Shown piece after piece: positions 19,660 to 28,667 of a stretch of 64,000 nt of DNA. Origin of the DNA: an uncultured Clostridia bacterium. Lineage in GTDB: Bacteria > Bacillota > Clostridia > Lachnospirales > CAG-274. The DNA is taken from contig CANRHR010000004.1 in the NCBI GenBank assembly GCA_947630475.1, positions 62,001 through 126,000 of the forward strand. The letters are read 5' to 3'. How positions within the stretch are numbered: the stretch's first letter is position 1; each line of letters begins with the position of its first letter. The notes under the pieces are model-generated. The model did not search any database. It saw nothing but the letters and a program-made list of their open reading frames with translations, and had not been told where the DNA came from. Both the position numbers and the translations under genes were made by a program.

Positions 19660-21267
19660 TTATAAAAGATTTCTTTTATCCATAAAGTTTATTATTTTTG
19701 TACCCATAGGCATAAGTTTTAAATCTTCTCTTTCAAAGCCTTTAAGTATTATCATCGCCGCAAGGTAAGCGGCTATGGCGCATATAATGGCAAACATAGT
19801 GGAAAATGTATTGTTTGGAATTATAAAATAAGCCGTATGATATGCCCCAAGGCATATTGCGCCCATTATTAAAGAAGCGGTTACAGGCTTAAGAAGTATG
19901 CTTTTTAAATCGGGCTTTGTGCCTGTGGCTTTGTAAAGAGCAAAAAGATTAAGCCCCGATGCTATAATATAACATACGGTTGTGCTTATAACTGCCCCAA
20001 CAACGTTTACAGAGGCTATTCCTATTAAAACGTAATTAACCGGTATCTTAAATATAGAGCCTATAAGCGCATTTATTGCCGGCACCTGAAGCTTTCCTAT
20101 ACCTTGAAGCACTCCCGTTGCTATTTGGCTTAATGCTAAGAATATTATGCTGAGCGCACCGACTTTAAGTAAAATGCCTCCGCCCGAATAACGCGGAAAT
20201 AAAAGCCGGAGAATTTGATCGCCCAATATGCCTATACCTATTGCCGATGGAACAGAAATTATCATGGTAAGCCTTAATGTGGTTGAAATTTTGCTTTTTA
20301 CGGCTTTAGAATCTCCTTTTACTCTGCTTGAAGCAATACTTGGAAGAACAGCGGTAGCAAGGGCTGTTGAAATTGAAACAGGCAGGGTTGTAAGCGTAAC
20401 ATATTTGCCCGTAAGCTGACCGTATAATGCTTCGATTTGCTCCGGGCTGAAGGCTCCGCTTGCCGCAAGCCTTGAGTTTACCATCTGCATATCTATAAGA
20501 TTTGTCATTGAAAATATAGCTGTTCCCGTTATTATAGGTATGGCTGTTTTAAACAACGTGGCTGTTATATCTTTAAAGCTGTCGGTTTTATAATTGGCTT
20601 TATCGGCTTTAAATCTGCTCTTTATAGATGGTTTGTTTTTTAAAAACACAATACTTATAAATATAAGCCCGGCAAAGGCTCCTATGCCTGTGCCGGCGGT
20701 GCCTCCCGCTGCGCCGTATTCAACGCCTAAGCCGACAAGGAGCCAAGCAAGATATACGCTGAAAAAAGCGTTAAAAATCTGTTCTATTATTTGGGATACC
20801 GCCGTGGGAACAGTCGTCCCCATGCCTTGAAAATACCCTCTGAAAACAGACATAAGAGCAACTATAAATATGGTAGGAGAGAGGGTTAAAATAGAGTAAT
20901 AGCTTCTTGGGCTTTCTATAATCTCACAAAACCTGCCTGCCCCGAAAAACATCAAAACAGAAAATAATAATCCCAAAATTCCGGCGTTTATCAGTGAAAC
21001 GCCGAATATTTTTTCGGCATTTTTATATTGACCCAATGTAATTTTTTCGGAAACCATTTTGGATATTGCCGCCGGAAGACCGGCGGAGCTTATTACCAAA
21101 AACATATTGTATAGATTATATCCGGCGCTGTATATACCGTTGCCCTTATCGCCTATCATATCAGTTAAGGGCAGACGGTAAGCAAAACCGAGTATTCTGA
21201 CCATTATGCCGGCTGAAGCAAGTATTGCCGCCTGTTTGACAAATGTATTTTTTTTATCTCTTTGCAT
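19660..21267 (-). CDS. MOP-superfamily flippase, MurJ/SpoVB/YtgP-like
   Basis: A 535-residue integral membrane protein with about 14 hydrophobic helices, of the polysaccharide-biosynthesis/MATE-like (MVF) family. The N-terminus KQAAILASAGIMVRILGFAYRLPL and GNGIYSAGYNLYNMFLVISSAGLPAAISKMVS are typical of SpoVB/YtgP proteins, which flip lipid II or related undecaprenyl-linked sugars. Start supported by AAAGGAG. Which member it is (essential MurJ or sporulation SpoVB) cannot be decided from the sequence. It follows typA by 54 nt on the same strand and may share its transcript. Confidence 0.92.
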   Translation of the reverse strand: MQRDKKNTFVKQAAILASAGIMVRILGFAYRLPLTDMIGDKGNGIYSAGYNLYNMFLVISSAGLPAAISKMVSEKITLGQYKNAEKIFGVSLINAGILGLLFSVLMFFGAGRFCEIIESPRSYYSILTLSPTIFIVALMSVFRGYFQGMGTTVPTAVSQIIEQIFNAFFSVYLAWLLVGLGVEYGAAGGTAGTGIGAFAGLIFISIVFLKNKPSIKSRFKADKANYKTDSFKDITATLFKTAIPIITGTAIFSMTNLIDMQMVNSRLAASGAFSPEQIEALYGQLTGKYVTLTTLPVSISTALATAVLPSIASSRVKGDSKAVKSKISTTLRLTMIISVPSAIGIGILGDQILRLLFPRYSGGGILLKVGALSIIFLALSQIATGVLQGIGKLQVPAINALIGSIFKIPVNYVLIGIASVNVVGAVISTTVCYIIASGLNLFALYKATGTKPDLKSILLKPVTASLIMGAICLGAYHTAYFIIPNNTFSTMFAIICAIAAYLAAMIILKGFEREDLKLMPMGTKIINFMDKRNLL

Positions 21268-21320
21268 AAAGCCGCTCCTTTAATCTTTAGTTTTAAGGAT
21301 TTTGTATAAATGGTAAGAAT

Positions 21321-23150
21321 TTAATTTCTGTTTGCCTTTTTTCTCAAAACGGGATCTAAAATTTTCTTTCTTATCCTGAGATTTTCCGGAGTTACCTCCA
21401 CAAGCTCATCTTCCGCAATAAATTCAATGCTTTTTTCAAGGCTCATTTCTGTATAAGGCGTAAGCTTAAGGGCATCGTCCGAGCCTGAAGCCCTTGTGTT
21501 TGTAAGCTGTTTTTTCTTGCATACGTTAACTTCCATATCATTTGTTCTTGAGTTGCGACCAACAACCATACCGCTGTAAACCTTAAATCCTGCGCCGATA
21601 AAAAGCTCGCCTCTTTCCTGTGCATTAAACAAGCCGTATGTTACAGCCTCGCCGGTTTCAAAGGCGACAAGAGAGCCCTGTGATCTTGATGCTATATCTC
21701 CTTTATAAGGCTCATAGCCGTTAAAGCTTTGATTAAGTATGCCGTTTCCTTTTGTATCGGTTAAAAATTCGTTTCTGTAGCCTATAAGTCCTCTTGCGGG
21801 TATGTTAAACTCAAGCCTTGTATATCCGCCCTTGGAAGGCGCCATATTTATCATTTCGCCTTTTCGCTTTCCGAGTTTTTCTATAACATTTCCGACAAAT
21901 TCTTCCGGAACGTCAATAATCGCAAGCTCCATAGGCTCGCATTTTTTTCCGTCTATTTCTTTATAAAGGACTTCCGGGCGTGATACCTGAAATTCATATC
22001 CTTCTCTTCTCATGGTTTCTATAAGTATTGATAAATGAAGCTCACCTCGTCCGCTTACTTTAAATGCATCGGGCGAATCGGTATCCTCAACCCTTAAGCT
22101 GACATCTGTATTAAGCTCTCTTTGAAGCCTGTCCCTTAAATGTCTGCTTGTAACAAATTTTCCCTCCTGCCCGGCAAAAGGGCTGTCATTTACACAAAAT
22201 GTCATTGATATCGTAGGCTCTGAAATTTTATTTACCTCTATCGGTACGGGATTATCAACCGAGCAAACGGTATCTCCTATGTGGATATTTGAAATACCGC
22301 TTATAGCAACTATAGCGCCGACAGTTGATTCTTTTACTTCTATTTTTTCAAGCCCTTCAAATTCATAAAGCCTTGTTATCTTTACTTTTTCGTTCTTTTC
22401 GCTGTCGTGATAATTTACAACGCAGGCATCTTGATTAACTTTTACAGTGCCGTTTTCAACCTTGCCTATACCTATGCGCCCTACATAGTCGTTGTAGTCT
22501 ATTGTTGTGATAAGTATCTGAAGAGAAGCCTCTTCATCACCTTCAGGCGCAGGGATATAATCTATTATAGTATCAAAAAGGCATTTCATATCTTCCGCCT
22601 GCATAGCGTCCTCGGGCTTCATAGCAGCTTTTCCTGCCTTGGCTGAGGCAAAAACAAAGGGTGCGTCAAGCTGCTGCTCGGTTGCGTCAAGCTCCATAAA
22701 AAGCTCTAAAATTTCATCTACAACTTCGTTGGGTCTGGCTTCCGGCCTGTCGATTTTATTAACGCATACAACCACGGGCAGCTTAAGATCCAAAGCGTTT
22801 TTAAGCACAAATTTTGTTTGAGGCATAGGACCTTCGTAAGCGTCTACAACAAGGATGACGCCGTCTACCATTTTAAGTATTCGCTCTACCTCTCCGCCAA
22901 AATCAGCGTGACCGGGGGTATCCACTATGTTTATCTTTGTATCTCCGTAATAAACAGATGTGTTTTTGGAAAGTATGGTGATGCCTCTTTCCCTTTCGAT
23001 GTCGCCGGAGTCCATAATTCTTTCTCTTACAACCTGATTGGAACGAAATGTTCCGCTTTGCTTTAAAAGCTCGTCAACAAGTGTTGTTTTGCCATGATCA
23101 ACGTGTGCGATAATAGCTATATTTCTTACATCATCTCTTTTAGTTATCAT
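21321..23150 (-). CDS. typA: Translational GTPase TypA/BipA
   Basis: A 609-residue ribosome-associated GTPase involved in 50S assembly and stress growth. G1 AHVDHGKTTL, the switch region RGITILSKN, G3 DTPGHADFGGEVER and G4 NKIDRPEA are all intact. Domain II, the EF-G-like domains III and V, and the TypA-specific C-terminal domain (GLFNAQERGELFIG … GMVVGRNSR) follow. The length is standard. The promoter is at 23284-23312, with a leader of about 125 nt that contains small inverted repeats. Identity is secure. Confidence 0.98.
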   Translation of the reverse strand: MITKRDDVRNIAIIAHVDHGKTTLVDELLKQSGTFRSNQVVRERIMDSGDIERERGITILSKNTSVYYGDTKINIVDTPGHADFGGEVERILKMVDGVILVVDAYEGPMPQTKFVLKNALDLKLPVVVCVNKIDRPEARPNEVVDEILELFMELDATEQQLDAPFVFASAKAGKAAMKPEDAMQAEDMKCLFDTIIDYIPAPEGDEEASLQILITTIDYNDYVGRIGIGKVENGTVKVNQDACVVNYHDSEKNEKVKITRLYEFEGLEKIEVKESTVGAIVAISGISNIHIGDTVCSVDNPVPIEVNKISEPTISMTFCVNDSPFAGQEGKFVTSRHLRDRLQRELNTDVSLRVEDTDSPDAFKVSGRGELHLSILIETMRREGYEFQVSRPEVLYKEIDGKKCEPMELAIIDVPEEFVGNVIEKLGKRKGEMINMAPSKGGYTRLEFNIPARGLIGYRNEFLTDTKGNGILNQSFNGYEPYKGDIASRSQGSLVAFETGEAVTYGLFNAQERGELFIGAGFKVYSGMVVGRNSRTNDMEVNVCKKKQLTNTRASGSDDALKLTPYTEMSLEKSIEFIAEDELVEVTPENLRIRKKILDPVLRKKANRN

Positions 23151-23283
23151 ATTGTTTTCACTCTCTTTTTTTCATTTTTCGGATATACAGTCTAAGCCTT
23201 TGTTTACAGGAGCCTGCGCTCATGCCGAATACAACGGCAAGTGCCTGCCGCCTTATAGACGGGACTTATTTGTCAGTTAAATT

Positions 23284-23312
23284 ATTTTAGCATAAAACGG
23301 AAATATTATCAA
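23284..23312 (-). promoter_or_regulatory. typA: Sigma-A promoter of typA
   Basis: On the minus strand, TTGATA (forward 23307-23312), a 17-nt spacer, TAAAAT (forward 23284-23289). The following leader includes a CGGCAGGCACTTGCCG-type inverted repeat. Confidence 0.75.
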
Positions 23313-23464
23313 CAAATTTAAAAAAGAAATATACAGGCTTTATTCAATTTCAAAATCATCTTTAAAAAATTTTTCTTTGTTTTCAGATAGACAGCGGTGG
23401 GTATTGAGGTAAAAAACTGTTTAAAAAACAGCATTGTAAATTTATTGTGCTTGTAAAATAATGC

Positions 23465-23493
23465 TTGACAAGCAATTATTACAAGTGTAATAT
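23465..23493 (+). promoter_or_regulatory. Promoter of the beta-lactamase operon
   Basis: A perfect -35 TTGACA (23465-23470), a 17-nt spacer and TAATAT (23488-23493). The first repressor operator overlaps the spacer and -10. Upstream of it, 23313-23464 is AT-rich with nothing else recognised. Confidence 0.85.
23478..23491 (+). promoter_or_regulatory. BlaI/MecI-type operator 1
   Basis: A perfect dyad ATTACA-AG-TGTAAT, matching the TACAnnTGTA core bound by BlaI/MecI repressors. It overlaps the promoter, so binding would block RNA polymerase. Confidence 0.88.
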
Positions 23494-23502
23494 ATAGTTA
23501 AT

Positions 23503-23516
23503 ATTACATTTGTAAT
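23503..23516 (+). promoter_or_regulatory. BlaI/MecI-type operator 2
   Basis: A second perfect dyad ATTACA-TT-TGTAAT, centred 25 bp downstream of the first, near the expected transcription start. Two tandem operators are usual for bla operons. Confidence 0.88.
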
Positions 23517-23546
23517 AATTAAATATTTTTTGGGAGTGATAAATTT

Positions 23547-24422
23547 ATGAAAAGAATGATTGCATTTTTATTAAGCTCGGTTTTGGCGATAAGCCTTGCG
23601 GGCTGTAATCAATCGGAACAAAATTCCGCTGAAACGGCAAGCTCTGTTCAAAAATTTAAGGAAAATACCGTAAATGAAAACGAGGTTGACTATTCGCAGG
23701 AGTTTGGGCAAATAAAAGGCTGCTGTGTATTTTATGATGCATCAATGAACAGTTATAATTTTTATAACAAAGCAGACTGCAAAACAAGGTATTCGCCAAA
23801 TTCTATTTTTAAGATAATATCAACACTTGAAGGTTTGGAATGTGGCGCTGTAACCTCCGAAACATCAACTATGAATTACAATGGAAATATATATCCTTTT
23901 GAAAGCTGGAATACAAATCTTAATTTAAAAGAGGCTTTTCAAAATTCATGTGTATGGTATTACAGACAGCTTATAGATAAAATAGGCAAAGAAACAATGA
24001 AAAAAGGGCTTGAAGAAATAGGCTATGGCAATTGCGATATAAGCCAATGGAATGGCAGCGGACTTAACCCAATGGAAGATACTAACGGTTTTTGGCTTGG
24101 CTCGTCGCTTGAAATTTCTCCGTTGGAAGCGGTAAACGTAACAAGCAAAATTTTTGAAGGCAAAAGCAGATACAGTAAAGAAAATATTGATATACTTAAA
24201 AATATTATGAAAAGCGATACTAAAGGAATTTACGGAAAAACGGGTACAGGTATGGATAACAGCGCATGGTATGCGGGCTTTTATGAAAAAGAAAATGACA
24301 AAATTTATTTTGCGCTGCATTTGCAAAACGGTGACGGAATAAAAATAGCGGGTGCGGACGCAAAGAAAATTGCTGTATCCATTATAGAAAAACACTATAT
24401 GCAGGAGGAATATTATGAATAA
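23547..24422 (+). CDS. Class D (OXA-type) beta-lactamase, lipoprotein
   Basis: A 291-residue serine beta-lactamase. A lipoprotein signal with lipobox LAGC (Cys20) predicts membrane anchoring outside the cell. Class D motifs are present: SIFK (86-89) with the nucleophile Ser and the carbamylatable Lys, SCV (134-136), and KTGTG (from 231). The YGN-type element is at YGNCD. It is related to the sensor domain of the BlaR1-like protein two genes on. Start supported by GGGAG. First gene of a bla-blaI-blaR1 operon, an arrangement I recall from the C. difficile CDD enzymes. Resistance spectrum cannot be predicted. Confidence 0.9.
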   Translation: MKRMIAFLLSSVLAISLAGCNQSEQNSAETASSVQKFKENTVNENEVDYSQEFGQIKGCCVFYDASMNSYNFYNKADCKTRYSPNSIFKIISTLEGLECGAVTSETSTMNYNGNIYPFESWNTNLNLKEAFQNSCVWYYRQLIDKIGKETMKKGLEEIGYGNCDISQWNGSGLNPMEDTNGFWLGSSLEISPLEAVNVTSKIFEGKSRYSKENIDILKNIMKSDTKGIYGKTGTGMDNSAWYAGFYEKENDKIYFALHLQNGDGIKIAGADAKKIAVSIIEKHYMQEEYYE

Positions 24423-24783
24423 TTCAGCGCAGATTTCAGAGGCGGAATATGAGATAATGTGTGTTATTTGGGATAAATATCCCATAAATACCAACGAAAT
24501 AACGAAAATAGTTTTAAAGTCAAGCAATTGGAATAAAAGAACTATACACACGCTTATATCAAGACTTGATAAAAAAGGCATAATTTCACATGAACAAGTA
24601 GGCAAGCTTTATTATTATACGCCCATTGTGAAGAAAGAAGATTATATAAAGGCCGAAAGCAAGTCATTTCTAAAAAAGTTTTATGACGGAACAATAAAAA
24701 GCATGGTAATGAACCTTATTGAGAATGATATGATTACAGATGATGAACTTACAGAATTGAGAAATATGCTGAATAAAAGGTGA
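24415..24783 (+). CDS. blaI: BlaI/MecI-family repressor
   Basis: A 122-residue winged-helix repressor. The N-terminal domain has the family pattern ISEAEYEIMCVIWDKYPINTNEI and the recognition region WNKRTIHTLISRLDKKGII. The C-terminal part forms the dimer domain that BlaR1 signalling inactivates by cleavage. It starts 8 nt inside the end of the beta-lactamase gene, with AGGAGG upstream, so the two are coupled. The two TACAnnTGTA operators ahead of the operon are its likely sites, giving autoregulation. Confidence 0.95.
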   Translation: MNNSAQISEAEYEIMCVIWDKYPINTNEITKIVLKSSNWNKRTIHTLISRLDKKGIISHEQVGKLYYYTPIVKKEDYIKAESKSFLKKFYDGTIKSMVMNLIENDMITDDELTELRNMLNKR

Positions 24784-24789
24784 TAAATT

Positions 24790-26442
24790 GTGAATATGTA
24801 TAATATTTTGATATGCAATATAATTCTCTCTTTATCGGCAATTATAATTATAAGCCTTAAAAATTTATTCGGAAAGTTTATTTCGGCAAGATGCAATTAT
24901 TATATAGGATTTTTATTGATTTTTATTCTTATTGTGCCTATGGTGCCCAAAATCGGCATATTGCAGAATATATGTTATGATAATATGGAGAACATAACAA
25001 AAAGCCCAAAATTTTTTAATATTGACAACTTTGAAAGCAACAATAAAGATTTTTATATTTCAGTAAATAAGGATTACACTGTTTCTTTTATTATTATCAG
25101 TGTTATGCTGATGAGAATTTTGATATTGAAAATATCGGAAATACGGCTTCGTAAGTACACAGAAAGCAGAATATACAGCGAAGAATTTAATAAATACTGC
25201 TCTGTTTTGAAAGTTAATGCGCAATTATATAAAAGCAAAAGTATAAATTCTCCAATATCTTTCGGAATAATAAAAAAATATGTTATTATCCCCGACAGAA
25301 AGCTTAAGAAAAAAGAATTTGAAATTGCTGTGCTGCACGAATTAACACACCATAAGCATAATGATATATTAATAAACTATATATTATGTATTTTAAATGC
25401 AGTGTATTGGTTTAATCCTTTTGTTTATATGCTAATCCAAAATATAAGGCTTGGAATGGAAATATACTGTGATTATTCTGTAATACAGCAAATAAACAAT
25501 AATATAGAATATGGCAATATAATACTTAATTTTGCAGCTGATAACAAAAAATACGGAGCTGCTGATTGTATAAGCGGAAATGGCAAACATTTAAGGAGCA
25601 GAATAAATAAAATAATTGAATATGGCGATGAATATTCAAAAAAAGTTTCAAGGGCTGTTATGGCATTTTTTATTTGTATAACTATTTTGACAGCTATATG
25701 TATAAATTCTTTTGGGTATGCTTTTGAATATAACCATATAAACATACCGGCAGCAGAAATTGATTTGGATAATTTCTTTAATGGCGCCAAAGGCACTTTT
25801 GTATTGTATAATCAAAACAGCAATGAATATATGATTTATAATAAAAAGCTGGCATACAAAAGGGTTTCGCCTGATTCCACATTTAAAATTCCGTTGGCAT
25901 TAAAGGGATTGGAGGAAAACATTATAACCGCAAATGATAATAAAATGTTTTGGAACGGAGCTGAAAATCCTTTTTCGCAATGGAATAAAAACCAAAACTT
26001 AAACTCTGCAATGAAGTATAGCGTAAATTGGTATTTTCAAGAAATTGACAATAAACTCGATAAATCTGAAATAATAAATTATTTGAAATATATTGATTAT
26101 GGAAATAAAAATGTTTACGGCAATAAAGACTACTGGCTTGAAAATTCTCTTAAAATTTCTCCTGTTGAACAAATAATATTCTTAAAAGGATTTATAAATA
26201 ATATTTATAATTTTGAAGAAGAAAACATAAATACGGTTATGAAAGCTATAAAATTGGACAATGGCTTATACGGCAAAACAGGAACCGGAATGATTAACGG
26301 AAAAATAAACAGCGGTTGGTTTATTGGCATAGCCGAAAGAGGCAATAATAAATATATATTTGCAACAAGGCTTGAAAACGCCGATGGTTTAGCGGCAAGG
26401 GACATAACGGTAAATATATTGAAATTCATAATTGATAATTAA
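24790..26442 (+). CDS. blaR1: BlaR1-type sensor-transducer (M56 protease + class D sensor domain)
   Basis: A 550-residue membrane receptor. About four transmembrane helices (near 5-27, 37-56, 96-116, 288-308) surround a cytoplasmic zinc protease with HELTH (183-187) and the EIYCD ligand Glu near 224. The extracellular C-terminal domain is a penicillin-binding class D fold: STFK (363-366), SVN (411-413), KTGTG (496-500). Acylation of the Ser by a beta-lactam should activate the protease and relieve BlaI repression. I chose the GTG at 24790, 6 nt after AAAAGGTG; the ATG at 24796 is the alternative. The ribosome site lies in the end of blaI. Confidence 0.94.
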   Translation: MNMYNILICNIILSLSAIIIISLKNLFGKFISARCNYYIGFLLIFILIVPMVPKIGILQNICYDNMENITKSPKFFNIDNFESNNKDFYISVNKDYTVSFIIISVMLMRILILKISEIRLRKYTESRIYSEEFNKYCSVLKVNAQLYKSKSINSPISFGIIKKYVIIPDRKLKKKEFEIAVLHELTHHKHNDILINYILCILNAVYWFNPFVYMLIQNIRLGMEIYCDYSVIQQINNNIEYGNIILNFAADNKKYGAADCISGNGKHLRSRINKIIEYGDEYSKKVSRAVMAFFICITILTAICINSFGYAFEYNHINIPAAEIDLDNFFNGAKGTFVLYNQNSNEYMIYNKKLAYKRVSPDSTFKIPLALKGLEENIITANDNKMFWNGAENPFSQWNKNQNLNSAMKYSVNWYFQEIDNKLDKSEIINYLKYIDYGNKNVYGNKDYWLENSLKISPVEQIIFLKGFINNIYNFEEENINTVMKAIKLDNGLYGKTGTGMINGKINSGWFIGIAERGNNKYIFATRLENADGLAARDITVNILKFIIDN

Positions 26443-26469
26443 GGATATTTGTACTTCGTAAATATCCTT
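26441..26469 (+). terminator. Hairpin at the end of the bla operon
   Basis: AAGGATATTT (26441-26450) pairs perfectly with AAATATCCTT (26460-26469) around a 9-nt loop. It overlaps the blaR1 stop codon. The T run is short, so termination strength is uncertain. The remainder to 26648 holds a GCTGAA/TTCAGC inverted repeat and AT-rich DNA. Confidence 0.6.
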
Positions 26470-26648
26470 TAAAGCTGAACTGACGAGCATCTCCGATTTT
26501 TCAGCGTAAAACAGCCGATATAATGAATCAATCTTTTGCGTATGTTAAAAACAAAGAGTTAATTTATTAGATAGTGCCAAAAAAATTATTGAATTTTTTT
26601 TAAAATTAATATTATTTATCAATTGTACATTAAAAATGTTTTTTATTT

Positions 26649-26677
26649 TTGACATTATTGACAATATATAATATAAT
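26649..26677 (+). promoter_or_regulatory. Sigma-A promoter of the hydrogenase-chemoreceptor gene
   Basis: TTGACA (26649-26654), a 17-nt spacer, TATAAT (26672-26677). A second TTGACA at 26658 and a second TATAAT at 26667 overlap it. The leader is about 100 nt. Confidence 0.85.
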
Positions 26678-26783
26678 AACAATTGAGTTAATCGTTAATT
26701 AATTTGACCGATAAGTGAGTGTAAGCAAAGTTCCGATATTATTTAACGGTAATGGCTTTATATATTAATGGAGGTGGTTCAAA

Positions 26784-28616
26784 ATGAAAAACATAATAAC
26801 AGTGGACGAGAAGATGTGTTCCGGATGCAATGCCTGCATAAGAGCCTGTCCTATACTTAACGCAAATAAGGTAACAAACTACGATGGCAAGATTGTAGTT
26901 TCAAATGTTGATGTTGATAAATGCATAGCCTGCGGAAACTGTGTTAAGGAATGTCATCATGGCGCAAGAAAATATATAGACGATACGGAAACTGTCATGA
27001 AAAATATTTCCGATTATGCCTTTATTGTCGCTCCCGCTGCATTGATAAGCTTGAAAAATAAAGGCAAAAATTTGCTCAATTATCTTAGAAAAAAAGGAGC
27101 AAAGGGAATTTATGACGTTAGCTTTGGCGCTGAAATTACAACTTGGATGTATTATCAGTATCTTAAAGAAAATCCATCAATAAAAACAATAAGTTCCCCT
27201 TGTCCTGCTGTTGTAAGTTTCATTGAAAAACATACTCCCGAACTCATACCTAATCTTTGCCCCATACATAGTCCAATGCTGTGCCTTGCAATATATCTTA
27301 GAAAGTATTTGGGATACAAAGGAAAAATTGCCGCAATAAGCCCATGTACAGCAAAATCTGCAGAGTTTGAAGATACGGGCTATATTGTAAATGCAAATGT
27401 TACCATATCGCATATTAAAGAAATGTTTAAAGATAACCCAATTCCCGATTATAACGAAGATTTTGCCTTTGACGATATAGAGGGAATAGACGGAAGAATG
27501 TATCCTATTCCCGGAGGAATAAAAGACTGCTTAAAGAGAATAGATCCGTCGCTTAGCATTATAGAGATATCAAGCAGAGAAAAAGCATACCCGATTTTAT
27601 ATAAATATGTCGAAACCCCCGACAGCAGCAGACCTCGCGTGCTTGATATTTTAAATTGCGATTATGGCTGTATTTCCGGCGTAGGCTTAAAAAATGACTT
27701 TAATATAATAGAGATATACAATAATCTTGAAAATCAGATAAAAGATAAAAAAACAGATTATTCTTATATGGAAAAGCTTAATCCAAAGGATTTTTACAGA
27801 ACATACCATAATCTGCATATAGATAAGCTTAAGGCAAGTGAAGCTGATATTGAGCACGCTTATGATCTTATGCATAAGAAAACCTTCCATGAGCGTACTT
27901 TCGATTGCGGAGCGTGCGGATATAAATCTTGTCATGAAATGGCGATTGCTATAGCAAACGGTCTTAACGTTGCCGAAAACTGTCATCAGTATGCTTCTGT
28001 TGAAGTTCGTGAAGCAAACAAAAGGATACAAGATGTAACAAAAGCTATAAAAGATACTTTCTTTAACATGAGCAGCGAGCTTCAAAAGTCTATCAAGATA
28101 TCAGAGGAGAATAAAGCATATTCTTCACACGGAAGCGAAAAAATAAAGATGATAAAAACAAGCATAACTACGCTCAATAATTCATGCAAAGATATTGAAA
28201 ATACCCTAAGTTCAATAAAGCAGACGCTTAAGTCATTTAAAAATATGACCTCTACGATAGAGAGCGTTGCAAGGCAGACAAATATCCTTTCGCTTAATGC
28301 CTCGATAGAAGCGGCAAGGGCGGGCGTAGCCGGCAAGGGCTTTGCCGTTGTTGCCGATGAAGTAAGAACCCTTTCGGCAAAAACAAAGCTTACGACAACC
28401 GATATAGAAGCTTCAACCGACAGCTTGGAGGAAATCGTTATAACATCAGACAGAAATATAGAAAAAATTAATGAGGAATTGAGCGAATTTGAAAATTCTA
28501 TAAGCGAAGTTTCAAAATCCATTGAAAATACAAATTATACCTCAGATGAAATAAACAAAATTATTGTCGAAATTATAAATCTTGCCGATGAAGTGGCGGC
28601 AAACTTAAACCTTTAA
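26784..28616 (+). CDS. Sensory [FeFe]-hydrogenase fused to a chemoreceptor signalling domain
   Basis: A 610-residue soluble fusion. Residues 12-22 and 47-57 carry two CxxCxxCxxxC [4Fe-4S] ferredoxin motifs. Residues ~75-320 are an [FeFe]-hydrogenase H-domain with the H-cluster cysteines at 140 (SSPCPAVV), 188 (SPCTAKSAE), 292 and 296 (NCDYGC). The Cys that relays protons in catalytic enzymes (TSCCP) is Pro here, as expected for a sensor. A small CGACGYKSC Fe-S domain (375-400) follows, then coiled coil and a methyl-accepting domain with the classic tip (about 495-535, [17 protein letters not shown]). No membrane helix. Predicted cytosolic hydrogen or redox receptor coupling to CheA/CheW, which are not in the window. 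Confidence 0.93.
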   Translation: MKNIITVDEKMCSGCNACIRACPILNANKVTNYDGKIVVSNVDVDKCIACGNCVKECHHGARKYIDDTETVMKNISDYAFIVAPAALISLKNKGKNLLNYLRKKGAKGIYDVSFGAEITTWMYYQYLKENPSIKTISSPCPAVVSFIEKHTPELIPNLCPIHSPMLCLAIYLRKYLGYKGKIAAISPCTAKSAEFEDTGYIVNANVTISHIKEMFKDNPIPDYNEDFAFDDIEGIDGRMYPIPGGIKDCLKRIDPSLSIIEISSREKAYPILYKYVETPDSSRPRVLDILNCDYGCISGVGLKNDFNIIEIYNNLENQIKDKKTDYSYMEKLNPKDFYRTYHNLHIDKLKASEADIEHAYDLMHKKTFHERTFDCGACGYKSCHEMAIAIANGLNVAENCHQYASVEVREANKRIQDVTKAIKDTFFNMSSELQKSIKISEENKAYSSHGSEKIKMIKTSITTLNNSCKDIENTLSSIKQTLKSFKNMTSTIESVARQTNILSLNASIEAARAGVAGKGFAVVADEVRTLSAKTKLTTTDIEASTDSLEEIVITSDRNIEKINEELSEFENSISEVSKSIENTNYTSDEINKIIVEIINLADEVAANLNL

Positions 28617-28667
28617 AAACATACGTCCCGATGCTTATTATATATTCACCTTTGTTCGGAGGATAAT

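Noticed and set aside
23946-24605. 219-codon open frame antisense to the beta-lactamase and blaI
   Set aside because: It is a shadow of real genes with clear motifs, and its product is Phe/Ile/Tyr-rich nonsense without family features.
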